A DNA stretch of 64,000 nt, from the NCBI RefSeq assembly GCF_042655385.1, contig NZ_JBHSMA010000003.1, forward strand, positions 248,001 to 312,000, given 5' to 3'. Shown in pieces: positions 1 to 8,160 of this stretch. Positions within the stretch are counted from its first letter, which is position 1. Every line of letters starts with the position of its first letter. The stretch comes from Larkinella bovis (GTDB lineage Bacteria > Bacteroidota > Bacteroidia > Cytophagales > Spirosomataceae). The notes under the pieces were generated by a model. That model made no database searches and had not been told where the DNA came from. It worked only from the letters and a program-made list of their open reading frames with translations. Position numbers and translations under genes: made by a program.

Positions 1-1275
1 TTCGGAGGGCTGCGATTAGCCCGCAAACTCTCAAGCCGGAAGGACCTTCAGGTTGTTCTGATCAATAAGAATAATTTCCACGAATTCCAGCCGCTGTATT
101 ACCAGGTAGCTACCTCGGGCCTGGAAGCCAGTTCCATTCTTTTTCCCCTCCGGGCGGTTTTTCAGAACTGCAAAAATGTTCATATCCGCGTGACCACGGT
201 TACGGCGGTGCATCCCGATACCAAAACCATTGATACAGAGCTTGGTCCGATCGAATATGACTATTTGGTGGTTGCTACGGGGGCGGATACGAATTTTTTC
301 GGGATGAAAAACATCATCGAACGGGCATTGTCCATGAAGTCGGTTGCGGAGGCTATTACGCTCCGGAACCGGATGCTTCAGTGCTTCGAAGATGCGCTGT
401 CGGTCGACAATATTGACGAAAAAGAAGGTCTTTTGAATGTGGTCGTAGTGGGAGGAGGCCCTACAGGTGTCGAGTTATGCGGAACGTTTGCTGAAATGCG
501 GAAAACCGTGTTGCCGAGCGACTATCCTGAACTGGATTTCCGGATGATGCAGATTTATCTGGTCGAATCCGGGGGAGAACTGCTCGGGCCCATGTCGAAA
601 GAATCGCAGGTCAAATCGCAGGAATACCTCGAGAAACTCGGCGTGGTTGTGCGGCTGAATACCCGCGTTCAGGACTTCGACGGACGGTTTGTGTACATGA
701 ACGATGGGACCACCATCCGGACGAATAACCTGGTCTGGGCCGCGGGGGTCCGGGCCAATGCGCTCAACGGTTTACCGACCGAATCGATCGGGCGGGCGGG
801 TCGGCTGCTGGTCAACCGGTTTAGCCAGGTGCAGGGCTTCACGGATATTTTTGCCATTGGCGATATTGCGCTGATGACGGAGGAGAAATACCCGGACGGC
901 CATCCGCAGATTGCGCAACCGGCCATTCAGCAGGGGAGTCATTTAGCCAAAAACCTGGTTCGACTCCTGAAAGGCGAACCGATGCAGGAGTTTCAATACA
1001 AGGACCTGGGAACAATGGCGACCATTGGCCGGGGCAAGGCGGTGGTCGATCTGCCGTTCTGGAGTTTTCAGGGGGTTTTTGCCTGGATGGTCTGGCTGTT
1101 TGTTCACCTGATGGCTATCGTGGGCGTCAAAAACCGCTTACTGATTTTAATCAACTGGGCCTGGAATTACCTGAGCGATGATCAATCGTTGCGGCTGATT
1201 ATCAAGCCTAAACTGCCAAAAGGCAATCTGGAAGCTATTAAACAGAAAGTAGAAGACCAGCTAGTGACCAAATAG
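1..1275 (+). CDS. ndh: Type II NADH:quinone oxidoreductase (NDH-2), 5' end missing
   Basis: This is a single-subunit NADH dehydrogenase that passes electrons from NADH through FAD to the quinone pool without pumping protons. The reading frame is open from base 1, so the N-terminus lies outside the window; the first visible residues, FGGLRLARKL, are the end of the FAD-binding GxGFGG loop. VVGGGPTGVEL (about bases 445-478) is the NADH-binding fold, and IFAIGDIA with AQPAIQQG is the flavin-closing region. A C-terminal hydrophobic segment around WMVWLFVHLMAIVG is the usual membrane anchor. It sits upstream of proton-pumping complex I genes but is separated from them by its own intergenic region and a strong promoter. 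Family assignment is confident. Confidence 0.95.
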   Translation, partial: FGGLRLARKLSSRKDLQVVLINKNNFHEFQPLYYQVATSGLEASSILFPLRAVFQNCKNVHIRVTTVTAVHPDTKTIDTELGPIEYDYLVVATGADTNFFGMKNIIERALSMKSVAEAITLRNRMLQCFEDALSVDNIDEKEGLLNVVVVGGGPTGVELCGTFAEMRKTVLPSDYPELDFRMMQIYLVESGGELLGPMSKESQVKSQEYLEKLGVVVRLNTRVQDFDGRFVYMNDGTTIRTNNLVWAAGVRANALNGLPTESIGRAGRLLVNRFSQVQGFTDIFAIGDIALMTEEKYPDGHPQIAQPAIQQGSHLAKNLVRLLKGEPMQEFQYKDLGTMATIGRGKAVVDLPFWSFQGVFAWMVWLFVHLMAIVGVKNRLLILINWAWNYLSDDQSLRLIIKPKLPKGNLEAIKQKVEDQLVTK

Positions 1276-1279
1276 AAAT

Positions 1280-1298
1280 TAGTCAACTTTTTTGACTA
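1280..1298. promoter_or_regulatory. Inverted repeat, candidate operator
   Basis: TAGTCAA and TTGACTA form 7-base arms around a 5-base spacer. The right arm contains the -33 TTTG of the promoter at 1291-1323, so a protein bound here would block or modulate that promoter. It could instead be a weak terminator for the upstream dehydrogenase, since it lies only 5 bases after the stop and has an internal T run. Confidence 0.45.
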
Positions 1299-1323
1299 TC
1301 TCTGGAATTGAAGTTTAAATTTG
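1291..1323 (+). promoter_or_regulatory. Bacteroidota-type promoter for the fatty acid hydroxylase
   Basis: TTTG at 1291-1294 and TAAATTTG at 1316-1323 are separated by 21 bases. Both match the Bacteroidota primary sigma consensus (TTTG, 19-21 bases, TAnnTTTG) exactly. Transcription would begin near base 1330, giving a leader of about 65 bases before the ATG at 1396. This rules out the in-frame TTG at 1321 as the translation start. Confidence 0.7.
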
Positions 1324-1395
1324 CGTTTTTCAGTATCCAACCAACGAACGCTTGTGCGTTCCCCAACGTTTGGCGGACATAAATTGTTTATCACC

Positions 1396-2022
1396 ATGGA
1401 AGAAACGATAACCAAAACCAAAATTAAACCCAAAAATAGTGGCACCAAGCCGTTGTTCGAGAACCCGATTCTGGAACGTTTGTCCCGTACCCACATCTCC
1501 GTACCCATTACGATTTACCTGGTGACCTCCACCTTCTTTTGCTGGTATGCGTTTACGTATACCGACATGTCGGCGGCTTGGATCGGCTTTCTGTTTTTTG
1601 CGGGGATGCTGGTATTTTCGCTGGTTGAGTACGCGGTTCACCGGGGGGTATTCCATATGGAAACCGACACCCCGACGAAAGCGAAAATTCAGTATACCTT
1701 CCACGGCATTCACCACGAATACCCGAAAGACAAAACCCGGCTGGCGATGCCGCCGGCTGCGGCTGTGCTTGTGGGTGCCACGTTGTTTGGCGTTATGTTT
1801 CTGTTGCTGGGTGAAGCTTCGTACGCCTTTTTTCCCGGTTTTTTAGTGGGCTATTCGGGCTATCTGTTCGTGCACTTTATTGTCCATGCGTACGCTCCGC
1901 CCAAAAATTTCTTCAAGAAACTGTGGATCAATCACTCGGTTCACCACTACAAAAGCCACGACCGGAACTACGGGGTTTCGTCGCCCCTCTGGGACTACGT
2001 GTTTGGAACCTATATGAAATAA
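1396..2022 (+). CDS. Fatty acid hydroxylase / sterol desaturase family protein
   Basis: A 208-residue integral membrane di-iron enzyme of the FA2H/sterol desaturase family. The histidine clusters that bind the irons are all visible: HRGVFH, HGIHHEYP, the lone H of HAYAPP, and HSVHHYKSHDRNYG followed by SPLWDYVFGT. Four hydrophobic stretches surround them. The likely reaction is 2-hydroxylation of the acyl chain of sphingolipids, since Cytophagales make sphingolipids, but the substrate is inferred. The start at 1396 is chosen because the longer frame would begin inside the promoter. nuoA starts 20 bases downstream, so the two are probably co-transcribed. Confidence 0.85.
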   Translation: MEETITKTKIKPKNSGTKPLFENPILERLSRTHISVPITIYLVTSTFFCWYAFTYTDMSAAWIGFLFFAGMLVFSLVEYAVHRGVFHMETDTPTKAKIQYTFHGIHHEYPKDKTRLAMPPAAAVLVGATLFGVMFLLLGEASYAFFPGFLVGYSGYLFVHFIVHAYAPPKNFFKKLWINHSVHHYKSHDRNYGVSSPLWDYVFGTYMK

Positions 2023-2042
2023 TCGGGAATCCCAGTTTAGAC

Positions 2043-2513
2043 ATGCTCTCCGACTTCGGTATTATTTTATTGTTCATCATTATCGGCCTGGCGTTCGTTG
2101 GGCTGATTTTGTTTGTCGGGGGGCTGCTCCGGCCCAACCGCCCTAACCTGGAAAAACTGACGACCTACGAATCCGGCGAAGAACCCGTCGGGAACGCCAA
2201 TGTGCAGTTCAATGTGCGGTTTTACATCATCGCCATTATTTTCGTTCTGTTCGATGTCGAACTGGTTTTCCTGTTTCCGTGGGCAACGGTTTTCGGTCAG
2301 AAACTGTTAATTGAAGAAACGGACGGCTTATGGGGCTGGGTGGCGCTGACGGAAATGCTGCTCTTCGTTGCCCTGCTGGCACTCGGCCTGGCTTATGCCT
2401 GGGCGAAAGGCTTTCTGGATTGGGTAAAACCGGAACCGAAAGTGCCGGAACTGAAAACCCGCGTCCCGGCTTCGTTGTACGAAAAAGTGAATCAGAAATA
2501 CAAAAGAGGGTGA
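2043..2513 (+). CDS. nuoA: NADH-quinone oxidoreductase subunit A
   Basis: A 156-residue membrane subunit of respiratory complex I. It has three membrane helices (about residues 5-28, 60-82 and 98-118). The conserved loop YESGEEPVGNA and the segment FVLFDVELVFLFPWA, carrying the buried acidic residues, are diagnostic of NuoA. The C-terminal tail, about 30 residues rich in K, E and P, is longer than in E. coli. The ATG at 2043 gives the usual NuoA N-terminus; upstream in-frame codons overlap the hydroxylase gene and are rejected. nuoB follows after a 109-base repeat-filled gap. Confidence 0.95.
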   Translation: MLSDFGIILLFIIIGLAFVGLILFVGGLLRPNRPNLEKLTTYESGEEPVGNANVQFNVRFYIIAIIFVLFDVELVFLFPWATVFGQKLLIEETDGLWGWVALTEMLLFVALLALGLAYAWAKGFLDWVKPEPKVPELKTRVPASLYEKVNQKYKRG

Positions 2514-2612
2514 ACGGTTTACGGTTCACGGTTTTCAGAGTACGGTTTACAGTGGGCTGACGCATCTATTATGCCATCCTGCGGAGCAACCGTAAACCAA
2601 AAACCGTATACC
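2514..2612. repeat. Intergenic mirror-word repeat, AGTGGGCT/GCGGAGC family
   Basis: The nuoA-nuoB gap holds several copies of ACGGTTTACGGTT-like words (2514-2550), the block AGTGGGCT (about 2551-2558), CCTGCGGAGC (about 2578-2587), and then the inverse words ACCGTAAACC and ACCGTATAC. The transcript could fold into a long hairpin. Related elements lie at 29002, 42415, 49709 and 59408. Confidence 0.6.
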
Positions 2613-2622
2613 CCATAACTAC

Positions 2623-3183
2623 ATGAGTGGATTACTCGATCAACGATTCAAATCCGGCGAGGGGGGCGTGTTGCTGACCACCGCCGAAGACCTCCTGAAC
2701 TGGGCGCGGCTGTCGTCGCTATGGCCGATGGGCTTCGGGCTGGCCTGCTGCGCCATCGAAATGATGCAGACCTTCGCGTCGGGCTATGACCTGGAACGGT
2801 TCGGGATTTTTCCGCGTCCTTCGCCCCGGCAGTCGGACGTGATGATTGTTTCGGGAACCGTTACGTTTAAAATGGCCGACCGCATCCGGCGGTTATACGA
2901 ACAGATGCCGGAGCCACGTTATGTCATTTCGATGGGTTCCTGCTCCAACTGCGGAGGCCCCTACTGGCAGCATGGCTATCACGTGGTGAAGGGCGTCGAT
3001 CGGATCATTCCGGTGGATGTCTACGTGCCGGGCTGTCCTCCGCGCCCCGAAGCCCTGATTGGCGGTTTTCTGAAATTGCAGGAAAAAATCCGCAATACCC
3101 GGCTTACCGACGAACCGGCTCCCACGGCCCTGCTGGCGCTGGAAGCGGCTGAAACCGCCACGGCAGACGAAGCCGTGGCCTGA
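2623..3183 (+). CDS. nuoB: NADH-quinone oxidoreductase subunit B
   Basis: A 186-residue subunit of the complex I connecting arm that carries iron-sulfur cluster N2, the last cluster before quinone. The four ligands are visible: adjacent C42 and C43 in GLACCAIEMM, C107 in MGSCSNCGGPYW and C138 in VPGCPPRPEAL. The sequence ERFGIFPRPSPRQSD is the standard family core. The last 25 residues, rich in A, E and T, are a non-conserved tail. It is the second gene of a partial nuo cluster (A, B, small protein, C). Confidence 0.97.
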   Translation: MSGLLDQRFKSGEGGVLLTTAEDLLNWARLSSLWPMGFGLACCAIEMMQTFASGYDLERFGIFPRPSPRQSDVMIVSGTVTFKMADRIRRLYEQMPEPRYVISMGSCSNCGGPYWQHGYHVVKGVDRIIPVDVYVPGCPPRPEALIGGFLKLQEKIRNTRLTDEPAPTALLALEAAETATADEAVA

Positions 3184-3250
3184 AACAAGGCCGGTTTCCA
3201 ACCCATGAACGCAAGCTGGGGTCCTTACTAATCAAACCCAACAAAACGAG

Positions 3251-3598
3251 ATGAAGACGATCCTGATCACCCTGATGACTATATTTGGTCTGGCCATGTG
3301 CCGCGAGAACGACGATCCGACCGGTCCGGAGCTCCGCAATGATGCGATGCTGTACGCCAATGGGCTGGCCTACGACGGTTGCGAACACCATGTGGCCTTG
3401 AACTGGAACGATCCGAACAAAGTAATTCGCTACGCCCCCGATGCCGAATCGGTCGGTCTGGTGGAGAGTTTTCTGGGCAATGAGCCGCAGAAGCAGGGAA
3501 ACATCATTTATAAATTTACGGGCCATAAGCGAACCGTCCAGTGCGGCTGGGGGTCGAAATTTGAAGCCGACGAGATTACGATTGTCTCGATTCGCTAA
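3251..3598 (+). CDS. Small secreted protein of unknown function between nuoB and nuoC
   Basis: A 115-residue protein that I do not recognise. Residues 1-16 form a hydrophobic export signal; Cys17 in GLAMC could be a lipidation site, but Met at -1 is unusual for a lipobox. The mature part is acidic and mixed, with two further cysteines (in DGCEHH and VQCGWG) that could pair. ATG at 3251 follows an A/G-rich stretch and the stop at 3596-3598 lies 8 bases before nuoC, so it is probably transcribed with nuoC. A secreted protein inside a complex I cluster is unexpected. No complex I role is implied by the sequence. Confidence 0.7.
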   Translation: MKTILITLMTIFGLAMCRENDDPTGPELRNDAMLYANGLAYDGCEHHVALNWNDPNKVIRYAPDAESVGLVESFLGNEPQKQGNIIYKFTGHKRTVQCGWGSKFEADEITIVSIR

Positions 3599-3606
3599 CG
3601 TACGGA

Positions 3607-4104
3607 ATGACTTTTTCTGAAATCACCGATCTGCTCGTCGCCCGGTTTGGGCCTGACGTTATACTGCAAACCAACACCACCAATCCGCAGCCTTTTCTGG
3701 TTATCCGGACCGACGCGGTTGCGGAGGTATGCGGTTTTCTGCGCGACGATGATCGGTTATTTTTCGATTTTCTGGCCTGCATGACCGGCATCGACAACGG
3801 CCCGCAGGCGGCCACGATGGAGGTGGTGTATAACCTGACGTCCATTCCGTACGAACACAATCTGACGCTGAAAGTGGTGGTGCCGCGCAACGCGGAAGGT
3901 GAGCCCTTGCCGGTGGTGCCGACGGTTTCTGCCATCTGGCGGACCGCCGACTGGCACGAGCGCGAAATCTACGATCTGGTTGGCGTCCGGTTCGCGAATC
4001 ACCCGGATCTGCGCCGGATTCTGCTGCCGACCGACTGGGAAGGCCACCCGCTGCGGAAAGATTACCGGGATATGGAAACCTACCACGGCATCCGGGTGAA
4101 GTAG
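3607..4104 (+). CDS. nuoC: NADH-quinone oxidoreductase subunit C
   Basis: A 165-residue peripheral-arm subunit of complex I, of the 30-kDa subunit family. The C-terminal signature is clear: WHEREIYDLVGVRFANHP, then RRILLPTDWEGHPLRKDY, ending at YHGIRVK. It is a stand-alone NuoC, not a NuoCD fusion. In most genomes nuoD follows directly; here the next gene (4189) is an unrelated secreted protein on the same strand. The remaining complex I subunits must therefore be encoded elsewhere if the complex is made. Confidence 0.93.
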   Translation: MTFSEITDLLVARFGPDVILQTNTTNPQPFLVIRTDAVAEVCGFLRDDDRLFFDFLACMTGIDNGPQAATMEVVYNLTSIPYEHNLTLKVVVPRNAEGEPLPVVPTVSAIWRTADWHEREIYDLVGVRFANHPDLRRILLPTDWEGHPLRKDYRDMETYHGIRVK

Positions 4105-4188
4105 TTCGCCGACTCGGTATCATTTGGTATAATGCAGCAGGCCCGTTAACTTGTGCCTTTTTCCGAGTAGACCTGAGCCATTGTTTCC

Positions 4189-5874
4189 ATGCCAACGCTG
4201 CGTTGTGTCACCATGCCGGTTTTCTGCCTTCTTTTGATCCTGTTTTGCGGTCAACAGCCGGAGGCTTTCGGCCAGTCGAAAGCCGATTCGGTGACGGTGC
4301 AAGGGCGCATCAAAAACCTGACGGTTCAACTCTACCGCCAAAGTCCCAACGTCACGATTTCGCGGAACAATATCCTGCAGGCCAGCCGTGAAATGGCCCG
4401 TCCGGCTCCGCTCGAACCCGATGGTTCGTTCCGGGTGACGCTGCCGCTGGTCTATCCCTACGAAGAACTCTATTTCAATTTTGGTCAGATTTCAACGGCT
4501 TTTCTGGCGTCGGCTGGCACCGTTGAGATTGCGCTCGACGCCGATTCCCTCTTTTTGTCCGAAGCGCCGTTTCGCTTTAGCGGCACCAATGGGCAGGTAA
4601 ACAATCAACTGACGCGTTACAAGGCGTTTGAGTTTAAGAATAAACCGAAAATCGATAACCGGGTGCTTTCCCGACGGCTGTATGGGCGCTCGGCGGAAGA
4701 CAGCCGGAAGATTCTGACGAACGAGTTTATGGCTACGTACGAGAAATACCGCCAGACTCACGAGGTGTTGCCATTACTGGATCAATATTTGAGGTCGACT
4801 GTTCAGTACGAAGTTGCGGTTTTCCTGTACGACAAAGCGCTGGCGGAGCAGGATACCCGCCTAGAGAGCAATGTGTCGAGCGAGAAATTACGTCCCGCCG
4901 ACGATCTGTTCCTGACGGTTCAGCGGGCAACGGCTATGGAGCGGTTTTCGACCTACGCCGGTTCGCGCGTGACGGAGTTGTCATTGACAGGTTCGGGGCG
5001 CGGAATTCCGGTGGCCACCTTTGCGCGGCTGGTTGATCGCTATGTATCGGACCTGTCGGAAACGGAACGCGCGCGGATCGATGAACTAAAAACCGGCCGC
5101 GCCGGGGCCAACCGCGACATGCCGATGTTACAGCGGATTTTACAGCGCCATGAGGACAAGCTGACCAAGTTGTTGACCTACGAAACGACCATGGCGCAAT
5201 ACCGCAAAACCGTGGACAGCACTGGTCTGGATTACCTGAAAGCGCAGTTTCTGGCGATGAATCTTTCCAGCATCGAACTGAAAAATCAGGAGTTGCTGTA
5301 CCAGCACATTCAGCCGCAGGTGGGCGACAACCATTACCAGCTTTCGCTGGAGGAACTCTACCGGCTGGAGGTAAAGGACAGCGCAACCGTCCGGGAAGTG
5401 GCCGCGAAGTTCGGCGACCAGTCGCTGAACGAGCCCGTGGAAGTATTGCCGGAGGTTACGCTGTTGCGGGCGTCCCAATACGGCAAGGAACTTGTCGACC
5501 AGATTCGGAAACAGGCTCAGGGGCGATTGGTTTACCTGCTGGCCTGGTCGACGGACGTGGAACCTTCGCGGCAGGAAGCCCTGGCCGCCCGGGCGTTGCA
5601 GGAGCGGGTAGGCAGCCGGGATGTGTTGTTTGCCTACGTGTGCGGTAACGAAACGTCCCTGGTGCATTGGCGGGAGTGGGTGGCCAAAAACAAGCCGAAA
5701 GGGCTGCACGTCTATGTCGAAAGCGACCAGCTGGGCAGTTTGTTAGGCCAGCTCCGGACCGAATTCGTTCCGGCGGCCGGGCTGGTGGGGCGCGATGGGA
5801 AATTTGTGAAGCGGAACGCACCCCTGCCATCCAAACTCGACGACGTTTTGAAACTTCTTCGGGAAAATTTGTGA
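4189..5874 (+). CDS. Secreted thioredoxin-fold protein lacking the CxxC active site
   Basis: A 561-residue exported protein. The signal peptide is within residues 1-29 (a second possible start is the ATG at 4213, which gives a better signal peptide). An N-terminal beta-rich domain with VQGRI and LEPDGSFRVTLP resembles the DUF4369-type domain that precedes TlpA-like thioredoxins in Bacteroidota. The middle is mostly helical. The last 120 residues look like a thioredoxin fold: VYLLAWSTDVEPSRQEA occupies the place of the usual strand-WCGPC-helix, and the end matches a thioredoxin C-terminal strand and helix (AAGLVGRDGKFV). No cysteine pair is present, so a redox role is unlikely. The function is unknown. 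Confidence 0.65.
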   Translation: MPTLRCVTMPVFCLLLILFCGQQPEAFGQSKADSVTVQGRIKNLTVQLYRQSPNVTISRNNILQASREMARPAPLEPDGSFRVTLPLVYPYEELYFNFGQISTAFLASAGTVEIALDADSLFLSEAPFRFSGTNGQVNNQLTRYKAFEFKNKPKIDNRVLSRRLYGRSAEDSRKILTNEFMATYEKYRQTHEVLPLLDQYLRSTVQYEVAVFLYDKALAEQDTRLESNVSSEKLRPADDLFLTVQRATAMERFSTYAGSRVTELSLTGSGRGIPVATFARLVDRYVSDLSETERARIDELKTGRAGANRDMPMLQRILQRHEDKLTKLLTYETTMAQYRKTVDSTGLDYLKAQFLAMNLSSIELKNQELLYQHIQPQVGDNHYQLSLEELYRLEVKDSATVREVAAKFGDQSLNEPVEVLPEVTLLRASQYGKELVDQIRKQAQGRLVYLLAWSTDVEPSRQEALAARALQERVGSRDVLFAYVCGNETSLVHWREWVAKNKPKGLHVYVESDQLGSLLGQLRTEFVPAAGLVGRDGKFVKRNAPLPSKLDDVLKLLRENL

Positions 5875-5978
5875 GCTTTGTCGGATCGATTGTGGCTGTG
5901 AAAGGCCAAAGCGGAATCGAAGGCTGATTCGTTGCCTATTGATCGACAACCGAGATACATCTCTATTACTATACATTA

Positions 5979-7436
5979 ATGTTATCCCCTTTCTTTTTTT
6001 CAGTGCGAACGTACCGATTCGCCCTGCTGCTATTGCTTGGTGTTATCCTAACAACCTTTTATCGTAGAACTGCCCATTTTGATGATGCCTGGTTTGCCGA
6101 ACAGTCGTACTGGCTGGTACGGGATGGCCTGGTGCGGTCGGAATTGTTTCATGGCTACAATGGGTGGGGTGACCAGATATACGTCTTCCACAAACTCTTT
6201 ATTTATACGGGAGCCTTATTTATGCATATAGCGGGCTTCTCGTTAGCGGCCAGTAAACTGCTGACGATTCTGTGCGGTAGCGTAACAGGCTGGTTACTCT
6301 GGCGTTACGGTCGTAGAAACCCGCCCGAGCAGCAGTGGCTAAGCCTACTGTTTTATTTTGGCTGCGGTACCATCATTCGGTATTTCTGTGTGAATCGCCC
6401 GGAGATGATGTGTATGATGCTGGGGTTTGCTTCTTATTGTGCGCTTGATTCTTCGTCCGATGAAAAGCCAGCACCGAAGGTGGTTCTGGCGGGCGTATTC
6501 GCGGGTTTAGCGGCACTGACCCACTTGAATGGCTTAATCTATCTGGCGGCTGGAGCGGGTTGGTTATTGGTACGAACGGGCTGGCGCCCGACGATCACGT
6601 TCAGTATCGTAGGAGGACTGACGTTCAGTTTCTACGGCCTGGATGCTTTTGTCGATGGAAATATCGATAAGATGATCGTTCAGTTTCTGAACGATCCGGC
6701 CACCCAATCCGGTTTTAACGTGCTGGATAAAGCCATGGTGATGCTCAACTACCATCAATTGTTTTTTCATAGCATCCATGAAGTCCCTCTGAGTGCGTTA
6801 GCCGTAATAAGCCTGTTGCTGATCAGACGCCGACTTTATCGATGGGAGCCCGTAAGCATCTACTTTACGTTCCTTTTTAGTAGTTTCTGGTTGTTATCGA
6901 AAAGCAATTTTGATTTTTATTATATTCTTTTTGTACCCTGGTTATCGCTTTTAACGGCCGGTTATTTAGTCAACTATAAAACCTATGCCAGGCTAAGGCA
7001 GAAACGGATTTTAAAAGTATCACTAGTCGGTTATTACCTTTTTGCCCTTGTTAGTACGTCGTTCGTGCTGCATGAGAATTATACGAAACCGTACGTTGAA
7101 GCCTATAATGAAGAACTGGCCCGCTATATGCCGCAGCGGCAGGCAAAAGTTTTGGCGCCGATTAGTTTTTTCTTTGGACAGGCCGACCGTTATCAGATTC
7201 AGGGCCTTACATCTTATTTTTTTTATGAAGAACGAGGGGAGAAGATTCCCTTATCTTCTTTTTTCGAACAGGCCAGCCGCAAAGGTATTCAGTATATAAT
7301 TAGTGATCGGTTGAACGAAATGAGCTACCATATTCCGTTAAATGCACCGGCCAAAATAGGGGCGTTTAAACGTATTTATCAAGATAAGTTTTCGTGTATC
7401 TACTCTCGCCAGCATTCTTCTCACAGGACCCATTGA
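5979..7436 (+). CDS. GT-C type membrane glycosyltransferase-like protein (GT39/ArnT-like)
   Basis: A 485-residue polytopic membrane protein with about ten hydrophobic helices. HFDDAWFAEQSYWL after the first helix is the acidic loop expected in GT-C enzymes of the PMT/ArnT group that transfer a sugar from a polyprenyl-phosphate carrier on the outer face of the membrane. VNRPEMMCMMLGF and LTHLNGLIYL are the usual second and third loops. The C-terminal 90 residues form a soluble periplasmic domain. The gene is visibly richer in A and T than its neighbours and stands alone, which suggests acquisition by transfer. The donor and acceptor cannot be told from sequence. Confidence 0.7.
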   Translation: MLSPFFFSVRTYRFALLLLLGVILTTFYRRTAHFDDAWFAEQSYWLVRDGLVRSELFHGYNGWGDQIYVFHKLFIYTGALFMHIAGFSLAASKLLTILCGSVTGWLLWRYGRRNPPEQQWLSLLFYFGCGTIIRYFCVNRPEMMCMMLGFASYCALDSSSDEKPAPKVVLAGVFAGLAALTHLNGLIYLAAGAGWLLVRTGWRPTITFSIVGGLTFSFYGLDAFVDGNIDKMIVQFLNDPATQSGFNVLDKAMVMLNYHQLFFHSIHEVPLSALAVISLLLIRRRLYRWEPVSIYFTFLFSSFWLLSKSNFDFYYILFVPWLSLLTAGYLVNYKTYARLRQKRILKVSLVGYYLFALVSTSFVLHENYTKPYVEAYNEELARYMPQRQAKVLAPISFFFGQADRYQIQGLTSYFFYEERGEKIPLSSFFEQASRKGIQYIISDRLNEMSYHIPLNAPAKIGAFKRIYQDKFSCIYSRQHSSHRTH

Positions 7437-7472
7437 ATAAAGGTCGTCCGGAAAGTAGGTTCCGGACGACTA

Positions 7473-7820
7473 TCAGGGAATCTGCCGGAGCTTCGTCAAT
7501 TTAACCGGTACCCCGGCCAGTCGCACGTTCGGCGGGGGCGCAAACTCGTCGGCGTTGAACACCACCTTCGTGCCGGTTTTTCGGACAGTTTCGGGGAGGT
7601 TGCAGGGGAAATACCGGGTGCTGTCACTGGTCAGAATATAAAGCCAGGTGCTGGTTTGCGATGTTTCGGCTTCATTGATCACGATCCCCGGTACTTGGCG
7701 CAGTTCGGCGGCCTTTTTCCATTCCGCATACGACGGGCAATCGTTGCTGACCGCCACTTCGTTTTCCCAGGGAGCGGTCTGGCAGGCAGCTAAAAGCAAT
7801 AATAATCCAAACGTCTTCAT
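7473..7820 (-). CDS. Small lipoprotein of unknown function
   Basis: A 115-residue protein with a clear lipobox, LAAC, at Cys13 after a short leucine-rich signal. The mature part has two more cysteines, in NDCPSYAEW and YFPCNLPE, and repeated small beta-strand-like segments ending in VPVKLTKLRQIP. I do not recognise a family. The stop lies 37 bases from the convergent glycosyltransferase-like gene. It is probably an outer-membrane or periplasmic lipoprotein. Confidence 0.65.
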   Translation of the reverse strand: MKTFGLLLLLAACQTAPWENEVAVSNDCPSYAEWKKAAELRQVPGIVINEAETSQTSTWLYILTSDSTRYFPCNLPETVRKTGTKVVFNADEFAPPPNVRLAGVPVKLTKLRQIP

Positions 7821-8160
7821 AACTCTGCGGGCGGTTTTTCTAGTAAGACGCCGAAACGGGGCAAAAGGTTGGGAGGAATGAGGGAATAGTGAATGCCTTA
7901 CGCGGTCAGTCCATCCGCCCCAAAGCCAAATTTCGAAAGACGATCCAGGTTTATTCCAGCCAAACGCTTGTTTACGCCATTTACTGGTTCATCTCTGGAT
8001 AAGAACTCGCTGCGCGTAGACTACCTTGGTTTCCGTGCCATCGTACAATCCTATTGTCACGTTGGATAGATTCTGACGTCAAAAATCGTATCAAACATTC
8101 GCTTAAAATAATGTATGAGCCATTTTAGCGGTCCATAAAATCATGGATCGCTCATCTCAC
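7821..8160. other. 340-base gap without a supported gene
   Basis: No convincing gene is present. On the minus strand 7989-8078 reads as 29 codons (including NVTIGLYDGTETKVVYAQ) before a stop and looks like the tail of a decayed coding sequence, but it has no start. Bases 8115-8155 contain ATGAGC...GCTCAT and an inner ATTTTA...TAAAAT pairing just after the nucleotidyltransferase stop; this could end that transcript. The region is AT-richer than its surroundings. Confidence 0.4.

Noticed and set aside
1321..1395. TTG at 1321 as the start of the fatty acid hydroxylase
   Set aside because: It lies inside the -7 promoter element; the ATG at 1396 gives the usual N-terminus.
7989..8078. A 29-codon minus-strand stretch containing NVTIGLYDGTETKVV
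   Set aside because: It reads like the tail of a protein but has no start and no neighbour in frame, so it is mentioned only as a possible remnant.
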